From the NCBI RefSeq assembly GCF_039529775.1, contig NZ_BAAANL010000007.1, forward strand, positions 124,001 to 188,000: a stretch of 64,000 bases of DNA, in the 5' to 3' direction. Below the pieces are notes generated by a model that saw nothing but the letters and a program-made list of their open reading frames with translations, had not been told where the DNA came from and made no database searches. Every line of letters begins with the position of its first letter. Within the stretch, counting starts at the first letter, position 1. Below are positions 1 through 8,695 of this stretch, one piece after another. The position numbers and the translations under genes were made by a program. The DNA comes from Myceligenerans crystallogenes. GTDB lineage: Bacteria > Actinomycetota > Actinomycetes > Actinomycetales > Cellulomonadaceae.

Positions 1-2570
1 TCCACGCTCTCGTCGCGCAGCGCGAACGCCTCGCGCACCGCGGCGGCCGCCGCCTCGGCCCGCCCGAGCCCGCGCAGCACCGTGGCCAGGTTGGTCAGCG
101 CGGCGGCGAGGCCGTCCTGATGGTGCGGCTGCCGGGTGCGGGCCAGGTCCCGCAGCATGCTCACCGACTCGGTCGCGGGCGCGACGGCGTCCAGCGGGCG
201 CCCGCTCTCGGTGAGCCGCAGGCCGAGCCGCGACAGCGACCTCGCCAGGTCCTCCTCGTACCGCCCGGGCAGCCGCGCGGCGAGCTCCCGCCGGACGGAG
301 ACCGCCTCCTGCTCCAGCGGCAGCGCCTCGTCGAACCGCCCGAGCCGCGAGTAGGTCAGCGCCAGGTTGGAGCAGGAGGTCGCGAGCATGTCGCGGTACC
401 GCTGCGGCGTCTCGCCGGCGAGCTCGCGCCGGATCGCCACCGCCTCCTCCTCCAGCCCCACGGCCTCCGCCACGCGCCCCTGGTTCGACAGCAGCGACCC
501 CAGCCCCGTCAGCGACCACGCCACCAGCCACCGCATCCCGACCGGGTCGCGGCGCGCGAACCTCCGCCGGATCTGCAGCGCCTCCTGCGCGGCGGCGACC
601 GCCTCGGCGGGCCGGTCGAGCTGCGCCGCGGCGTCGCTCAGGTTCGACAGCGCGAACGCCAGCCACTGCTCGTGCTCGCCCGGCCGCCGCATCGTGAGCC
701 GACGGCGGATCTCGACGGACTCACGCAGCCCGTCGATGACGTCGGCCGCCCGCCCCAGCTCGACCTGCCCGACGGTGTTGGCCAGCACCTGCGCGAGCGT
801 CGCCTCGTGCGCGGCGGGGTCGCGCGCCACGAGCCGCCGCAGCGTCGCGACCGACGCCGTGTGGCACATCTCGACCAGCTCCGGCCGCCCGAGGAAGTCG
901 TACGTGACCGCCATGCTGTTCAGCGCGCCGGCCAGCGCGGGGTCCGTCCACACCGCCTCGGCCGCCGACGCCGCCCGGCACGCCCCGGCCACCTGCTCGG
1001 AGATCTGCAGCGACTCGCTGTAACGCCCCTTGCCGAAGTACATGCCCGAGAGCGCGAGCTGCGCCTCGAGCAGCGGCGCGCGGTACCGGTCGGGCTGGTG
1101 CCGGGCCAGGTCCCGCCACCGGGTGACGGCGTCCTCGGCCGCGGGCGGCAGCTCGTCGTACCGCTCCGGCGCGCCGAGCGAGCGGGCGAGCGTGGCGACG
1201 GCGTCGGCCCGCTCGGCCGCCGTCGTCCCCCCGTTCCGTTCCGTCGTCGTTCTCCGGTCCGTCGTCGTTCTCCGGTCCGTCGTCGTCCCGCCCGTCGTCG
1301 TCCTGCCCGACGCGCTCGTCCCGCCCGTCGTCGTCTCGCCCGACGCGCTCGTCCCGCCCGTCCCGCCCGCCGTCGTCGTCCCGTCCGTCGTGCCCGACGC
1401 CGCCTCGTGCGACGGATCCGCAGGATCCGTTTCTCCGCCGACGACGGCGACGAGCCGCTCGGCGAGTCCCACCGCCACCTCCCGCGGGAGCGGCCGGCGC
1501 CCGAACAGCCGCAGCACGTGCGCGAGCGGCGCCGCCTCGTCGGGGAGCGCCACGGCGACCCGCGCGAACAGGACGGTGGCGAGGCGGGCCGCCTCGGGCA
1601 CGCCCGGGTCGTCGACGTCGATCCGCAGCGCGAACAGCGCGACCTGGAACGCCTCGCCGGCGCTCAGGCCCTGGGTGCAGGCCTCGACGCGGTGCGGGTC
1701 CGCGGCGAGCGTCCGCGCGACGTGCAGCTCCTCGAGCCGGTGGGGCAGGCCGGCGTCCGAGGCACCCGACGACGGCAGCCGCCGCCCGCGCAGCATCGCG
1801 CCCGCCAGCGTCTCGTCCGGGTCGGCCCAGCGTTCGCGTTCCAGGTCGAGCAGCGCACCGACCCCCCGGGACACGTCGGCGACGCCGCCACGCACGAGGG
1901 CGACGAGGACGGCGGCGTGCACGTCGAGCACGGGTGCGGGTTCCGGCCCCTCGCGCACCCACGGGACGGCGCCGGCGCCGGTCGCGGCGCGGATCCCGGC
2001 CCGCCGCGCGAACGCCCGCGCGGCGACCGTGGCGAGCACCGTCACCGGCACGGCGGGCGGCGCGAGGTGCACCTGGGAGGTCGGCACCTGCTCCGGGCCG
2101 GTCCACAGCTCGCAGGCCCATCGCAGGCGGAACCACCACTCCCGCCCGGTGCGCCCCAGCAGCACGACCCGGAGCCGGGTCCCGCCCCGGCCGGCGAGCG
2201 CGCCCAGCTGCCCGGCGAGGTCCGGGTACGCGGCGGCGTCGTCGACCACCACCAGGACGCGCCGGCCGCGGCACGCGGCCGCGATGCGCTCCGGCGGATC
2301 CGCGGGCTCCGGCCACAGGCAGGTCCAGCCGCGCCGGCTGAGCCGCCGGGCCAGCTCGAGGGCGAGGCGCGTCTTGCCGACGCCGCCCGCGCCGGTGATG
2401 AAACGGACCTGCGTCCGGGGGCGCTCGCGGCACCAGGCCTGCAACTCGTCCAGCTCGGCGTCGCGCCCGGTGAAGGGGACCACGCGGAGCAGGGGGTCAA
2501 GCAGCCTGGCGGGGGAGATTCGGGCGCGGCGTGCGCGCAGGCGACTGTCGGAGCGCGAGGGACGCCACAT
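1..2570 (-). CDS. STAND-type NB-ARC/TPR ATPase, 3' part beyond window
   Basis: A frame open from an ATG at 2570 to the window edge (856 codons) encodes a paralogue of the gene immediately upstream. A short N-terminus leads to the shared phrase RLLDPLLRVVPFTGRDAEL, then a P-loop (TGAGGVGKT, about residues 58-66), a Walker-B-like VLVVVDDA and the shared phrase GREWWFRLRWA. The C-terminal half is TPR-like (repeated A..LEEEAV.IRREL patterns). STAND ATPases of this layout are signalling switches in which TPRs sense a ligand; no effector domain is visible at the N-terminus. About residues 387-452 are an odd Thr/Gly/Ser/Arg repeat tract absent from the paralogue. The ATG lies 15 nt after the upstream stop, so the two genes are probably co-transcribed. 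The C-terminus is not visible. Family call firm, role unknown. Confidence 0.85.
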   Translation of the reverse strand, partial: MWRPSRSDSRLRARRARISPARLLDPLLRVVPFTGRDAELDELQAWCRERPRTQVRFITGAGGVGKTRLALELARRLSRRGWTCLWPEPADPPERIAAACRGRRVLVVVDDAAAYPDLAGQLGALAGRGGTRLRVVLLGRTGREWWFRLRWACELWTGPEQVPTSQVHLAPPAVPVTVLATVAARAFARRAGIRAATGAGAVPWVREGPEPAPVLDVHAAVLVALVRGGVADVSRGVGALLDLERERWADPDETLAGAMLRGRRLPSSGASDAGLPHRLEELHVARTLAADPHRVEACTQGLSAGEAFQVALFALRIDVDDPGVPEAARLATVLFARVAVALPDEAAPLAHVLRLFGRRPLPREVAVGLAERLVAVVGGETDPADPSHEAASGTTDGTTTAGGTGGTSASGETTTGGTSASGRTTTGGTTTDRRTTTDRRTTTERNGGTTAAERADAVATLARSLGAPERYDELPPAAEDAVTRWRDLARHQPDRYRAPLLEAQLALSGMYFGKGRYSESLQISEQVAGACRAASAAEAVWTDPALAGALNSMAVTYDFLGRPELVEMCHTASVATLRRLVARDPAAHEATLAQVLANTVGQVELGRAADVIDGLRESVEIRRRLTMRRPGEHEQWLAFALSNLSDAAAQLDRPAEAVAAAQEALQIRRRFARRDPVGMRWLVAWSLTGLGSLLSNQGRVAEAVGLEEEAVAIRRELAGETPQRYRDMLATSCSNLALTYSRLGRFDEALPLEQEAVSVRRELAARLPGRYEEDLARSLSRLGLRLTESGRPLDAVAPATESVSMLRDLARTRQPHHQDGLAAALTNLATVLRGLGRAEAAAAAVREAFALRDESV
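1215..1410 (-). repeat. Degenerate tandem repeat coding a Thr/Gly-rich linker
   Basis: Short units such as cgtcgtcgt, ccgtcgtcgttctccggt and gacgcgctcgtcccgcccgt recur back to back. They encode a TTTGGTSASGRTTTGG-like tract followed by TTTDRR units, between the ATPase region and the TPR region of the first STAND protein. The frame is kept throughout, so this is an in-frame expansion and not decay. Confidence 0.75.
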
Positions 2571-2585
2571 GGGAGATATCCAAGC

Positions 2586-5333
2586 TCAGGAACGGACCGT
2601 CCGCGCTGTGTCGGAGCGATCTGTGCGCAGCCCGTCCTTGGGCAACGCCTCCTCGAGGGCCGCAAGCACGCGCACGGACCGCGCAAGGTCGTCGCCGAAC
2701 CGGCGCTGGTCGACGCTCGCGAGCCGGTCCCGGATCATCACGGCCTCGCGCGCCGACGCGGCGGCGGACACGTGCCGACGCTGCTCGCCGAGCGCGACGG
2801 CGAGCGCCGTCAGGGCCGACGCGAGCGGCGGCAGGTACCGGTTCGGGTGTTCCCTGGCGAGTTCCCGCAGCGCTCCGACGGCCTCGTGGAGGGGGCCGAC
2901 GGCGTCCTGGGCGCGGGACAGGTCGGTGAACGTGGCGCCGAGATTGGCCAGGGAGGCGGCGAGGTCGGCGAGGTAGCGGCGGCGGTCCTCGCGCACGAGC
3001 CGCCGCAGGATGGCGACGGCCTCCTGGGTCGGTTCGAGGGCGTCCTCGGTGCGTCCCATGTCGCTGTAGCGCACCCCGAGGTTGGACAGGGAGCGGGCCA
3101 GGTACATGCGGTGGTAGCCGAACGAGCTGGCGGCGAGGTCGCGGCGGATCTCGACGGCCTCGGTCTCCAGGCGCAGGGCGTCGCCGAACCGGCCGAGCCG
3201 GGAGTAGGTGACGCCGAGGTTGGAGCAGGAGGTGGCGAGCATCTCGCGGTACCGCTCCGGGACGTCGTCGGCCAGGTCGCGGCGGATCGCGAGCGCCTCC
3301 TCCTCGACGGACTGGGCCTCGTGCGGGCGGCCCTGCTCGGAGAGCAGGACGCCGACCCCGGAGAGCGACCACGCGAGCTCGTAGCGCAGCCCGATCGCGT
3401 CGTCGCGGCCGGCGACGGCGGCCTTGCGGACGGCGCGCTGCCGCAGGGCGAGGGCCTCCTGCGCGGTGGCGAGGGCCTCGGCGGACTCGCCGACGGCGGC
3501 CAGGGCGTGGCTGAGGTTGGACAGGCTGTAGGCGAGGCGCCGTTCGAACGCGTCGGGACGGTGCTGGGCGAGCCTGCGGCGGATCTTGACGGACTCGCGC
3601 ATGTCGGCGAGGGCGTCGGCGGCCCGTCCCTGGTTGACCAGGACGAGCAGGTTGGCCTGGACGAGCGCGAGCTGCTCCTCGTAGGCGACCGGGTCCTGTG
3701 CGACGAGGCGGCGGAGCAGGCCGACGGCCCGGTCGTGGAACCAGCGGGTCGAGTCCGCGCTGCCGGGGTGGCCTGTCGACAGGGCGAGCGCGAACAGGCC
3801 CCAGGCGTGGTCCGGGTCGGTCCACACGCGCTCGGCGTCGGCCGCCGTGTCCCAGGCCGCGACCACCTGCTCCACGACCGCGGAGAACGCACGGTGCCGG
3901 CCCATGCTGTGGCTGACGATCGCGAGATCCCGCAGCGAGCGCCAGTAGGCGACCTGGTAGCGCGGCGGGTCGGAGCGCACGATCCGCTGCCAGGTCGCCT
4001 CGGCCTGTTCGGCCGGTTCGACGGCGTCGGCGAGCCGGCCGGCCTCCTCCAGGGCGCGGGCGCGGGCGCCGAGCGCCTCCGCGCGCAGGAGCTCGGCGGC
4101 ACCGGGGGCCCGGTGGGGGTCGGCGTTCGAGGCGGTCCGCGACCCCGGCTCGTCGTCGGGCACGAGCTTCAGGAGACGTTCGGCGAGGTCGACGGCCTCG
4201 GCGGCGGGGATCGGGCGCCACGGGTACAGCCGCAGCACGCGGGCGAGCAGTTGCGGGTCGTCCGGGAGGGCGGCCGAGACCCGGGCCAGCAGGGCGGCGG
4301 TCAGGCGGCCCGCGCCGGGTACCGCCGGGGGGTCCACGTCGAGGCGGAAGGCGAACAGGGCGACGTGGAACGCCTCACCGGGCCGCAGCACGGCGGTGCA
4401 GACCTCGGTCATCCCGGGGGTGGCGGTGAGCGTGCGGGCGACGTGGAGTTCGGCGAGCCGGTCCGGGAGGTCGCGGCGTTCGCCGCGAAGGAGGTCACGG
4501 GCGACGACGGCGTCGGTGTCGTCCCACCGGTCCCGCTCCAGGTCGAGGAGCGCGCCGTAGCCACGGGCGACGTCGACGACCACCTGCCTGGCCGCGGGCT
4601 TGGCCGGCTGCTGGGCGTCCGGCCCGGCCAGCGCGGCGAGGACGGCGGCGTGCATGTCGCCGTACCGCGGCGGTTCGGTGTCGGCCGGCAGGTCGCCGAC
4701 GACGACCTCGGGTGCGCTCACCCCCAGGTAGGGCGCGAACGCCTGGGCCGCGGCCTGAACGACCCGTTCCGGCTCCTGCGCGGGCGGGCCCACGTGCGCG
4801 ACCGACGCGGGAGCCTGGGCCGCGTCCTGCGCCCACAGGTCGCTCGCCCAGCGCAGGCGCGTCCACCACTCGCGCCCGGTGCGGGCCAGCAGCAGGACCC
4901 GGACGAACCCCGCCTCGGCGTCGCGCAGCGCGGCGAGCTGTTCCGGCAGGCGGGGGAACGAGTCGGCGTCGTCGATGACGAGGAGAACGCGCGGGCCGCG
5001 GCAGACCGTGGCCACGACCTCCGGGTCGTCGTCGGGCCCGAGCCAGACGGACTTCCAGCGGCGGCGGCCCAGCCTGGCGCACAACTCGACCGCGAGGCGG
5101 GACTTCCCGCTGCCGCCGAGGCCGGTCAGCAGCCGGACCTTGACGAGATCCGAGCCGCCGGCCCAGACGGCGAGGTCGTTCAGCTCGGCGTCGCGTCCCG
5201 CGAAGGGCACCACCCGCAGCCGCGGATCGAGCAGGCGCGCGGGACCGTTGTCCGCCGGGGCCGTCTCCGACAGCTCCCGGCGCTTCCGGCTATCTCGCCC
5301 ACTGCGCCGCAACACACCCCAAGTCAACCGCAC
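2586..5333 (-). CDS. STAND-type NB-ARC/TPR ATPase
   Basis: A 915-residue cytoplasmic protein. The P-loop is TGLGGSGKS (residues 70-78), the Walker B is VLLVIDDAD (about 116-123), and GREWWTRLRW follows near 153. The rest, from about 330, is alpha-helical with many TPR-like units (for example SLSNLGVRYSDMGRTEDALEP). ATPases of this class oligomerise on ligand binding, but no N-terminal effector (TIR, protease, nuclease or HTH) is present, so the output is unknown. The start is a GTG at 5333; the conserved core begins near residue 31 (ARLLDPRLRVVPFAGRD), so a later start is possible. It is the first gene of a two-gene unit with its paralogue, 15 nt downstream. Related STAND proteins act in regulation or phage defence, and neither is shown here. 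Confidence 0.88.
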   Translation of the reverse strand: MRLTWGVLRRSGRDSRKRRELSETAPADNGPARLLDPRLRVVPFAGRDAELNDLAVWAGGSDLVKVRLLTGLGGSGKSRLAVELCARLGRRRWKSVWLGPDDDPEVVATVCRGPRVLLVIDDADSFPRLPEQLAALRDAEAGFVRVLLLARTGREWWTRLRWASDLWAQDAAQAPASVAHVGPPAQEPERVVQAAAQAFAPYLGVSAPEVVVGDLPADTEPPRYGDMHAAVLAALAGPDAQQPAKPAARQVVVDVARGYGALLDLERDRWDDTDAVVARDLLRGERRDLPDRLAELHVARTLTATPGMTEVCTAVLRPGEAFHVALFAFRLDVDPPAVPGAGRLTAALLARVSAALPDDPQLLARVLRLYPWRPIPAAEAVDLAERLLKLVPDDEPGSRTASNADPHRAPGAAELLRAEALGARARALEEAGRLADAVEPAEQAEATWQRIVRSDPPRYQVAYWRSLRDLAIVSHSMGRHRAFSAVVEQVVAAWDTAADAERVWTDPDHAWGLFALALSTGHPGSADSTRWFHDRAVGLLRRLVAQDPVAYEEQLALVQANLLVLVNQGRAADALADMRESVKIRRRLAQHRPDAFERRLAYSLSNLSHALAAVGESAEALATAQEALALRQRAVRKAAVAGRDDAIGLRYELAWSLSGVGVLLSEQGRPHEAQSVEEEALAIRRDLADDVPERYREMLATSCSNLGVTYSRLGRFGDALRLETEAVEIRRDLAASSFGYHRMYLARSLSNLGVRYSDMGRTEDALEPTQEAVAILRRLVREDRRRYLADLAASLANLGATFTDLSRAQDAVGPLHEAVGALRELAREHPNRYLPPLASALTALAVALGEQRRHVSAAASAREAVMIRDRLASVDQRRFGDDLARSVRVLAALEEALPKDGLRTDRSDTARTVRS

Positions 5334-5380
5334 GTAGGTACCTCAGCACCAGCGGCCAGTTTTTTCCGGACCTCCGGAGG

Positions 5381-5935
5381 TCAGCCGCGCTGCGGGCCGA
5401 GGTGCCGGGCCCGGCCGTCCCAGCCGGCCGCGAGGTCGTCGAGAATCTCCGGGAGCTCGTGGGGGAAAACCTCGAGCGGCTGCGCGCGCAGGTCGGCGGC
5501 GCCGAGCCAGGCCAGGTCGTCGATGGTCTCGCGTTCGATCGCGGTCCAGCCGGAGCGGTCGAACGCCAGGGCGCCGGCGGACACGCGGGCGAGGAAGAAG
5601 ACCTCGTGCTGGCGGCAGGTCTCGGCGTAGAAGTCGAACAGGGCGGAACGGGTCAGCACGGGACCCTCCAGATCGTCCGGCGAGAGCACGAGCCCGGCTT
5701 CCTCGCGGACCTCGCGCAGCGCCGCCTCGACGGGCGTCTCCCCCGGGTCGATGCCGCCGCCGAGGGTGAACCACCAGGAACGCTCCGGCTGATCGACGTC
5801 ATGACTCCGCAGCAGCAGGGCGCGCCCGTCCCCGTCCAGGAGGATCACGCGAGCGGCGTCCCGCTCGCGCACCCCGTCGGGCGCGACACGCCAATCGGGC
5901 CCGAGCGAGTTCGTGATGCCTTCGGAATCGCGCAC
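5381..5935 (-). CDS. Nudix hydrolase
   Basis: A 184-residue soluble protein with a complete Nudix box at residues 60-82: G60, E66, then REVREEAG at 74-81, fitting GX5EX7REUXEEXGU. The family hydrolyses nucleoside diphosphates linked to another group (ADP-sugars, oxidised NTPs, NAD-like compounds) using Mg2+ held by the box glutamates. The substrate cannot be read from sequence. It has its own start about 45 nt downstream of the STAND gene start on the same strand, with convergent or remnant sequence upstream, so it looks monocistronic. Confidence 0.88.
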   Translation of the reverse strand: MRDSEGITNSLGPDWRVAPDGVRERDAARVILLDGDGRALLLRSHDVDQPERSWWFTLGGGIDPGETPVEAALREVREEAGLVLSPDDLEGPVLTRSALFDFYAETCRQHEVFFLARVSAGALAFDRSGWTAIERETIDDLAWLGAADLRAQPLEVFPHELPEILDDLAAGWDGRARHLGPQRG

Positions 5936-6042
5936 CGCAGAACCCTATCCGCCGGGGCCGCGCCCGGGCCCCAGCCACCGGCCCGGGCCCGGCCCGCGGC
6001 CCGGCCCGCCGGCCCGGCCGCGGCCCCCACCCAGAACTACGG

Positions 6043-6109
6043 TGGCGTCAGTAGCATGACAGACCCCGAACTCGACGCTTCGAATGGATTCGATATCCTA
6101 CTGACGCCA
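6043..6109. repeat. Perfect 12-bp inverted repeat around a 43-nt centre
   Basis: TGGCGTCAGTAG (6043-6054) is matched exactly by CTACTGACGCCA (6098-6109). Inside lies a second small inverted repeat (TCGAA, 4-nt spacer, TTCGA). The site sits in the 190-bp gap between the Nudix start and the permease stop. The loop is long and there is no U-run, so it is not a standard terminator. Confidence 0.6.
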
Positions 6110-6125
6110 ACTCGGCAACGGAGGG

Positions 6126-6872
6126 TCAAGGGAGAGCGAGCGACGCCACCGAGACTGCGGCGGCGGCGGTCAGCAGGGCTAGGACGATGTGCTCGTAACG
6201 GGTGTGGCCGAAGCGGTGGAACGCCTGGGTTCCCGCGTACTGGCCCAGCAGGGCAGCCACGACGAGGACAGGCCAGTACTCGTAGGTCTCCCAGACCCCG
6301 GCGACGAGGAGCGCCACGACGCTCAGCGGCAGCCGGACCAGCGACAACGTCACGAGGGTGTCGCGCATGGCGCGGGGCGGCAGGTCCCGGTGCACCAGGT
6401 AGCAGACCGTGGGCGGGCCGGCCAGCGAGGTCGACGTGCTCAGCGCGCCGGACAGCAGACCTGCCGGAGCGGCCCACCGCCCGGACACGACGACGCCGCG
6501 CTCCCGTGACCGCAGCCGCAGGAGCACCGCCGCGATCACGACGACGGCGACGAACACCTGCAGGCCGACGGCCGGCAACACGGCCAGCAGCCACGCGCCC
6601 GCCAGCATCCCCGGCGCCGACCAGCCCGCGAGCGCCAGGACCTCACCCCTGTCCGGCCGCGGCACGCCGCGCCGCATCGCCAGGATCGCGATGTCGCAGG
6701 CGGTCCCGGTGATCATGATCGTGGACACCGCCTCGGGCCCGCCGACGGTCGCGGTCAGCAGGGGCGCGCTGAACAACGCGAACCCGAACCCCGACAGCGA
6801 CTGCACCACCCCGGACACCAGGATCAGCGCGAACAACGCGACCAGCAGCGAGACGTCCCCGACGTCGATCAC
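6126..6872 (-). CDS. TauE/SafE-like membrane permease
   Basis: A 248-residue protein that is nearly all hydrophobic helices (about eight), beginning VIDVGDVSLLVALFALILVS and containing SGFGFALFSAPLL, typical of the TauE/SafE/YfcA family of small-anion (often sulfur compound) transporters. The substrate cannot be assigned. A longer frame opens at 7166, but the added stretch is arginine-rich and lies inside the neighbouring gene. The chosen GTG at 6872 overlaps the stop of the upstream gene as GTGA (6869-6872), which implies translational coupling to the nucleotidyltransferase-like gene. Confidence 0.85.
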   Translation of the reverse strand: MIDVGDVSLLVALFALILVSGVVQSLSGFGFALFSAPLLTATVGGPEAVSTIMITGTACDIAILAMRRGVPRPDRGEVLALAGWSAPGMLAGAWLLAVLPAVGLQVFVAVVVIAAVLLRLRSRERGVVVSGRWAAPAGLLSGALSTSTSLAGPPTVCYLVHRDLPPRAMRDTLVTLSLVRLPLSVVALLVAGVWETYEYWPVLVVAALLGQYAGTQAFHRFGHTRYEHIVLALLTAAAAVSVASLALP

Positions 6873-8503
6873 GGCGCCCCGCGCCCGTGCCGCTTCTCGA
6901 CACGATGGACCGCGAGAACAAGCCGCTCGACCAGCACCCGCGGATCCTCGGCGACGTCCGGGTGCTCCGAGCGGAAGTTCTCCCAGTCGACCTCGAGTCC
7001 GAGAAGATTGGCCGCCGTGAAGGCCTGGAGCAGTTCGTCCCACCAGGGATCCTCGACGGCGCCGAGCACCTCGGTGAGCAGATCCCAGGAGAGATCGGCC
7101 ACGTCGGCGAGCAGGACGGCGTCGTACAGGTCCCTGCCCTGCGGGTACATGTCCGTGACGAGCCACTGGATCTTCCAGGCCAGCTGCAGGTCGGGCGGCG
7201 CCACGAGCATCTCGACGCCCGACGGCGGCACGGCGCGCACGACCGGATCGGCGAGCAACTCCTCACCGAAGACGAAGTCCACCTGCACGGATCCGACCGG
7301 CATGCCGTCACCGGCCGGGAACCCGTCGACGTCGTAGGGGACGACGATCCGCCGCCCTTCGGCGCGTTCGTAGGTCCAGATGCTCTCCCGCGCGGCGTCC
7401 GACGCGCGCAGCCCGGGGCCGGGGTCGGCCGTGAGCAGCGTCAGCAGTCCGTCGAGCATCGCCACAGCCGTCGGGTCCTCGGCACCGATCGTCCGCGGAA
7501 CGACGACGACGTCGATGTCGCCCGGCGCCCGCGCGGCGTCCCCGAGCCACACCGGCAGCGTCACGCTGCCGCGAAGCACGAAGCAGTCGGCCCACGGGGA
7601 TGCCGCCAAGGTCCGCATCACATGGGCGAGCGCGTTGTCCCGGGCCGAGCCCCAAGCTTCGGTGTGCGCAGGATCGTGGAACACGGGCTGCCCGGCCTTG
7701 TAGGCGTTCGTGAACTCCTTGTGCGCCGGCTCGAACACCGCGTGCTGGATCACGGCGTCACCTGTCGCGGGCGGTTCGAACGTCGCCGGAAACCCGCTCC
7801 GTCCGTCGGCAAGCCGGTACCGCATCTGCTGATCCGTCCAGGCCGTCGCGACGGACGCCGCGACCGGCTCCACCGGCCCTGCATCCTGCGGCCGATGATC
7901 CATCCATCCGGCGTCGAGCGGGAGGTTGTCGTCGACGACGACGTACTCCTCCTCGACCTCCAGCACCTCGAACCCGTCCTTCGCCAGATCCGCGAGGAGC
8001 CCGTCGAGCCGGCCGCGGGCCGTCGTCCGCCCCACCCCGAAACAGCGCTGCGTGACGAACCGTTCCTCCGAGGCATCAGTGCGCTTGCGCCGGGCGTTCC
8101 TGGAGACGCGCGCCCCGTGCTCACGCGCCAGACCCGACAGCTCCACGCGGCGCAGTAGGTCGTCGGCGGGAAGCCGTAGCTTGACGTGGTGCTCGAAGTG
8201 CAGGCCCGCCGGAGCGTCGTCGTCGGACACCGGAACGTCGTCGTTCCAGGGCACGGCCTCGATCTTGACCCGCACCGTCGCGATCCGCGCCTCGGCCAGC
8301 TGCTCGCGCACCTGTTCCGCCCGCCGCCGGCCGTCCTCCAGGGAGCCGCGCACCATCACCGTGAGCATCGGCTGTGCGCGGTGCCGCCCGTGGTCGAGCT
8401 CGATGTGACTCACCTTGATCCCGTGCTGCGCCGCGAACCCGTCGAGGCGGTCCGCTCCGGGCGAGTCCACCGTCAGATGAATCTCCAGCTCACCGTCATA
8501 CAC
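6869..8503 (-). CDS. AbiEii-like nucleotidyltransferase with duplicated N-terminal domains
   Basis: A 544-residue soluble protein. The C-terminal half has a nucleotidyltransferase core (CFVLRGSVTLPVWLGD, then PGDIDVVVVP with two metal-binding acids, then VQVDFVFGEEL), the pattern of the AbiEii/DUF1814 group known from type IV toxin-antitoxin toxins and other NTases. The N-terminal half appears to hold two copies of one domain: LEIHLTVDSPGADRLDGFAAQHG and LHFEHHVKLRLPADDLLRRVELSGLAREHG begin each copy, and each ends in a basic and then acidic strand region. The GTG at 8503 opens directly before the first copy; an upstream start at 8557 would add a non-conserved leader. Its stop overlaps the permease start. 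No AbiEi-type antitoxin is adjacent, so a toxin role is uncertain. Confidence 0.75.
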   Translation of the reverse strand: MYDGELEIHLTVDSPGADRLDGFAAQHGIKVSHIELDHGRHRAQPMLTVMVRGSLEDGRRRAEQVREQLAEARIATVRVKIEAVPWNDDVPVSDDDAPAGLHFEHHVKLRLPADDLLRRVELSGLAREHGARVSRNARRKRTDASEERFVTQRCFGVGRTTARGRLDGLLADLAKDGFEVLEVEEEYVVVDDNLPLDAGWMDHRPQDAGPVEPVAASVATAWTDQQMRYRLADGRSGFPATFEPPATGDAVIQHAVFEPAHKEFTNAYKAGQPVFHDPAHTEAWGSARDNALAHVMRTLAASPWADCFVLRGSVTLPVWLGDAARAPGDIDVVVVPRTIGAEDPTAVAMLDGLLTLLTADPGPGLRASDAARESIWTYERAEGRRIVVPYDVDGFPAGDGMPVGSVQVDFVFGEELLADPVVRAVPPSGVEMLVAPPDLQLAWKIQWLVTDMYPQGRDLYDAVLLADVADLSWDLLTEVLGAVEDPWWDELLQAFTAANLLGLEVDWENFRSEHPDVAEDPRVLVERLVLAVHRVEKRHGRGAP

Positions 8504-8616
8504 GCGCGCGATCTTCCCACAGCGACCACCCCGGCCTGTCTCGGCCTGTCCCGGCACGCCGCCGATCGCCAGGCACTTAAACGATCAGGCGGCTATCGCC
8601 CGAACTTCACTCTGTA

Positions 8617-8624
8617 TAACGTTA
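8617..8624. promoter_or_regulatory. TAACGTTA palindrome upstream of esterase-GH62 gene
   Basis: An 8-bp perfect palindrome centred on CG in an unusually AT-rich stretch about 70 nt before the ATG at 8696. Its CG centre suits LacI-type regulators of sugar genes. No cognate regulator is adjacent, so this is a candidate operator only. Confidence 0.35.
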
Positions 8625-8695
8625 AACCACCATGTGATCGCTCACACGGGTCCAGCCGGTCGCCCGGCCGGGCTCAGCACAGGAGGTACACGACG

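Noticed and set aside
120..5630. A 1836-codon open frame on the + strand
   Set aside because: It runs antisense to the two STAND genes; its product is arginine/proline/glycine rich with no domain, as expected from antisense of GC-rich genes.
6126..7166. Longer start for the TauE-like permease
   Set aside because: The added region is arginine-rich sequence inside the NTase gene; the GTGA overlap supports 6872.
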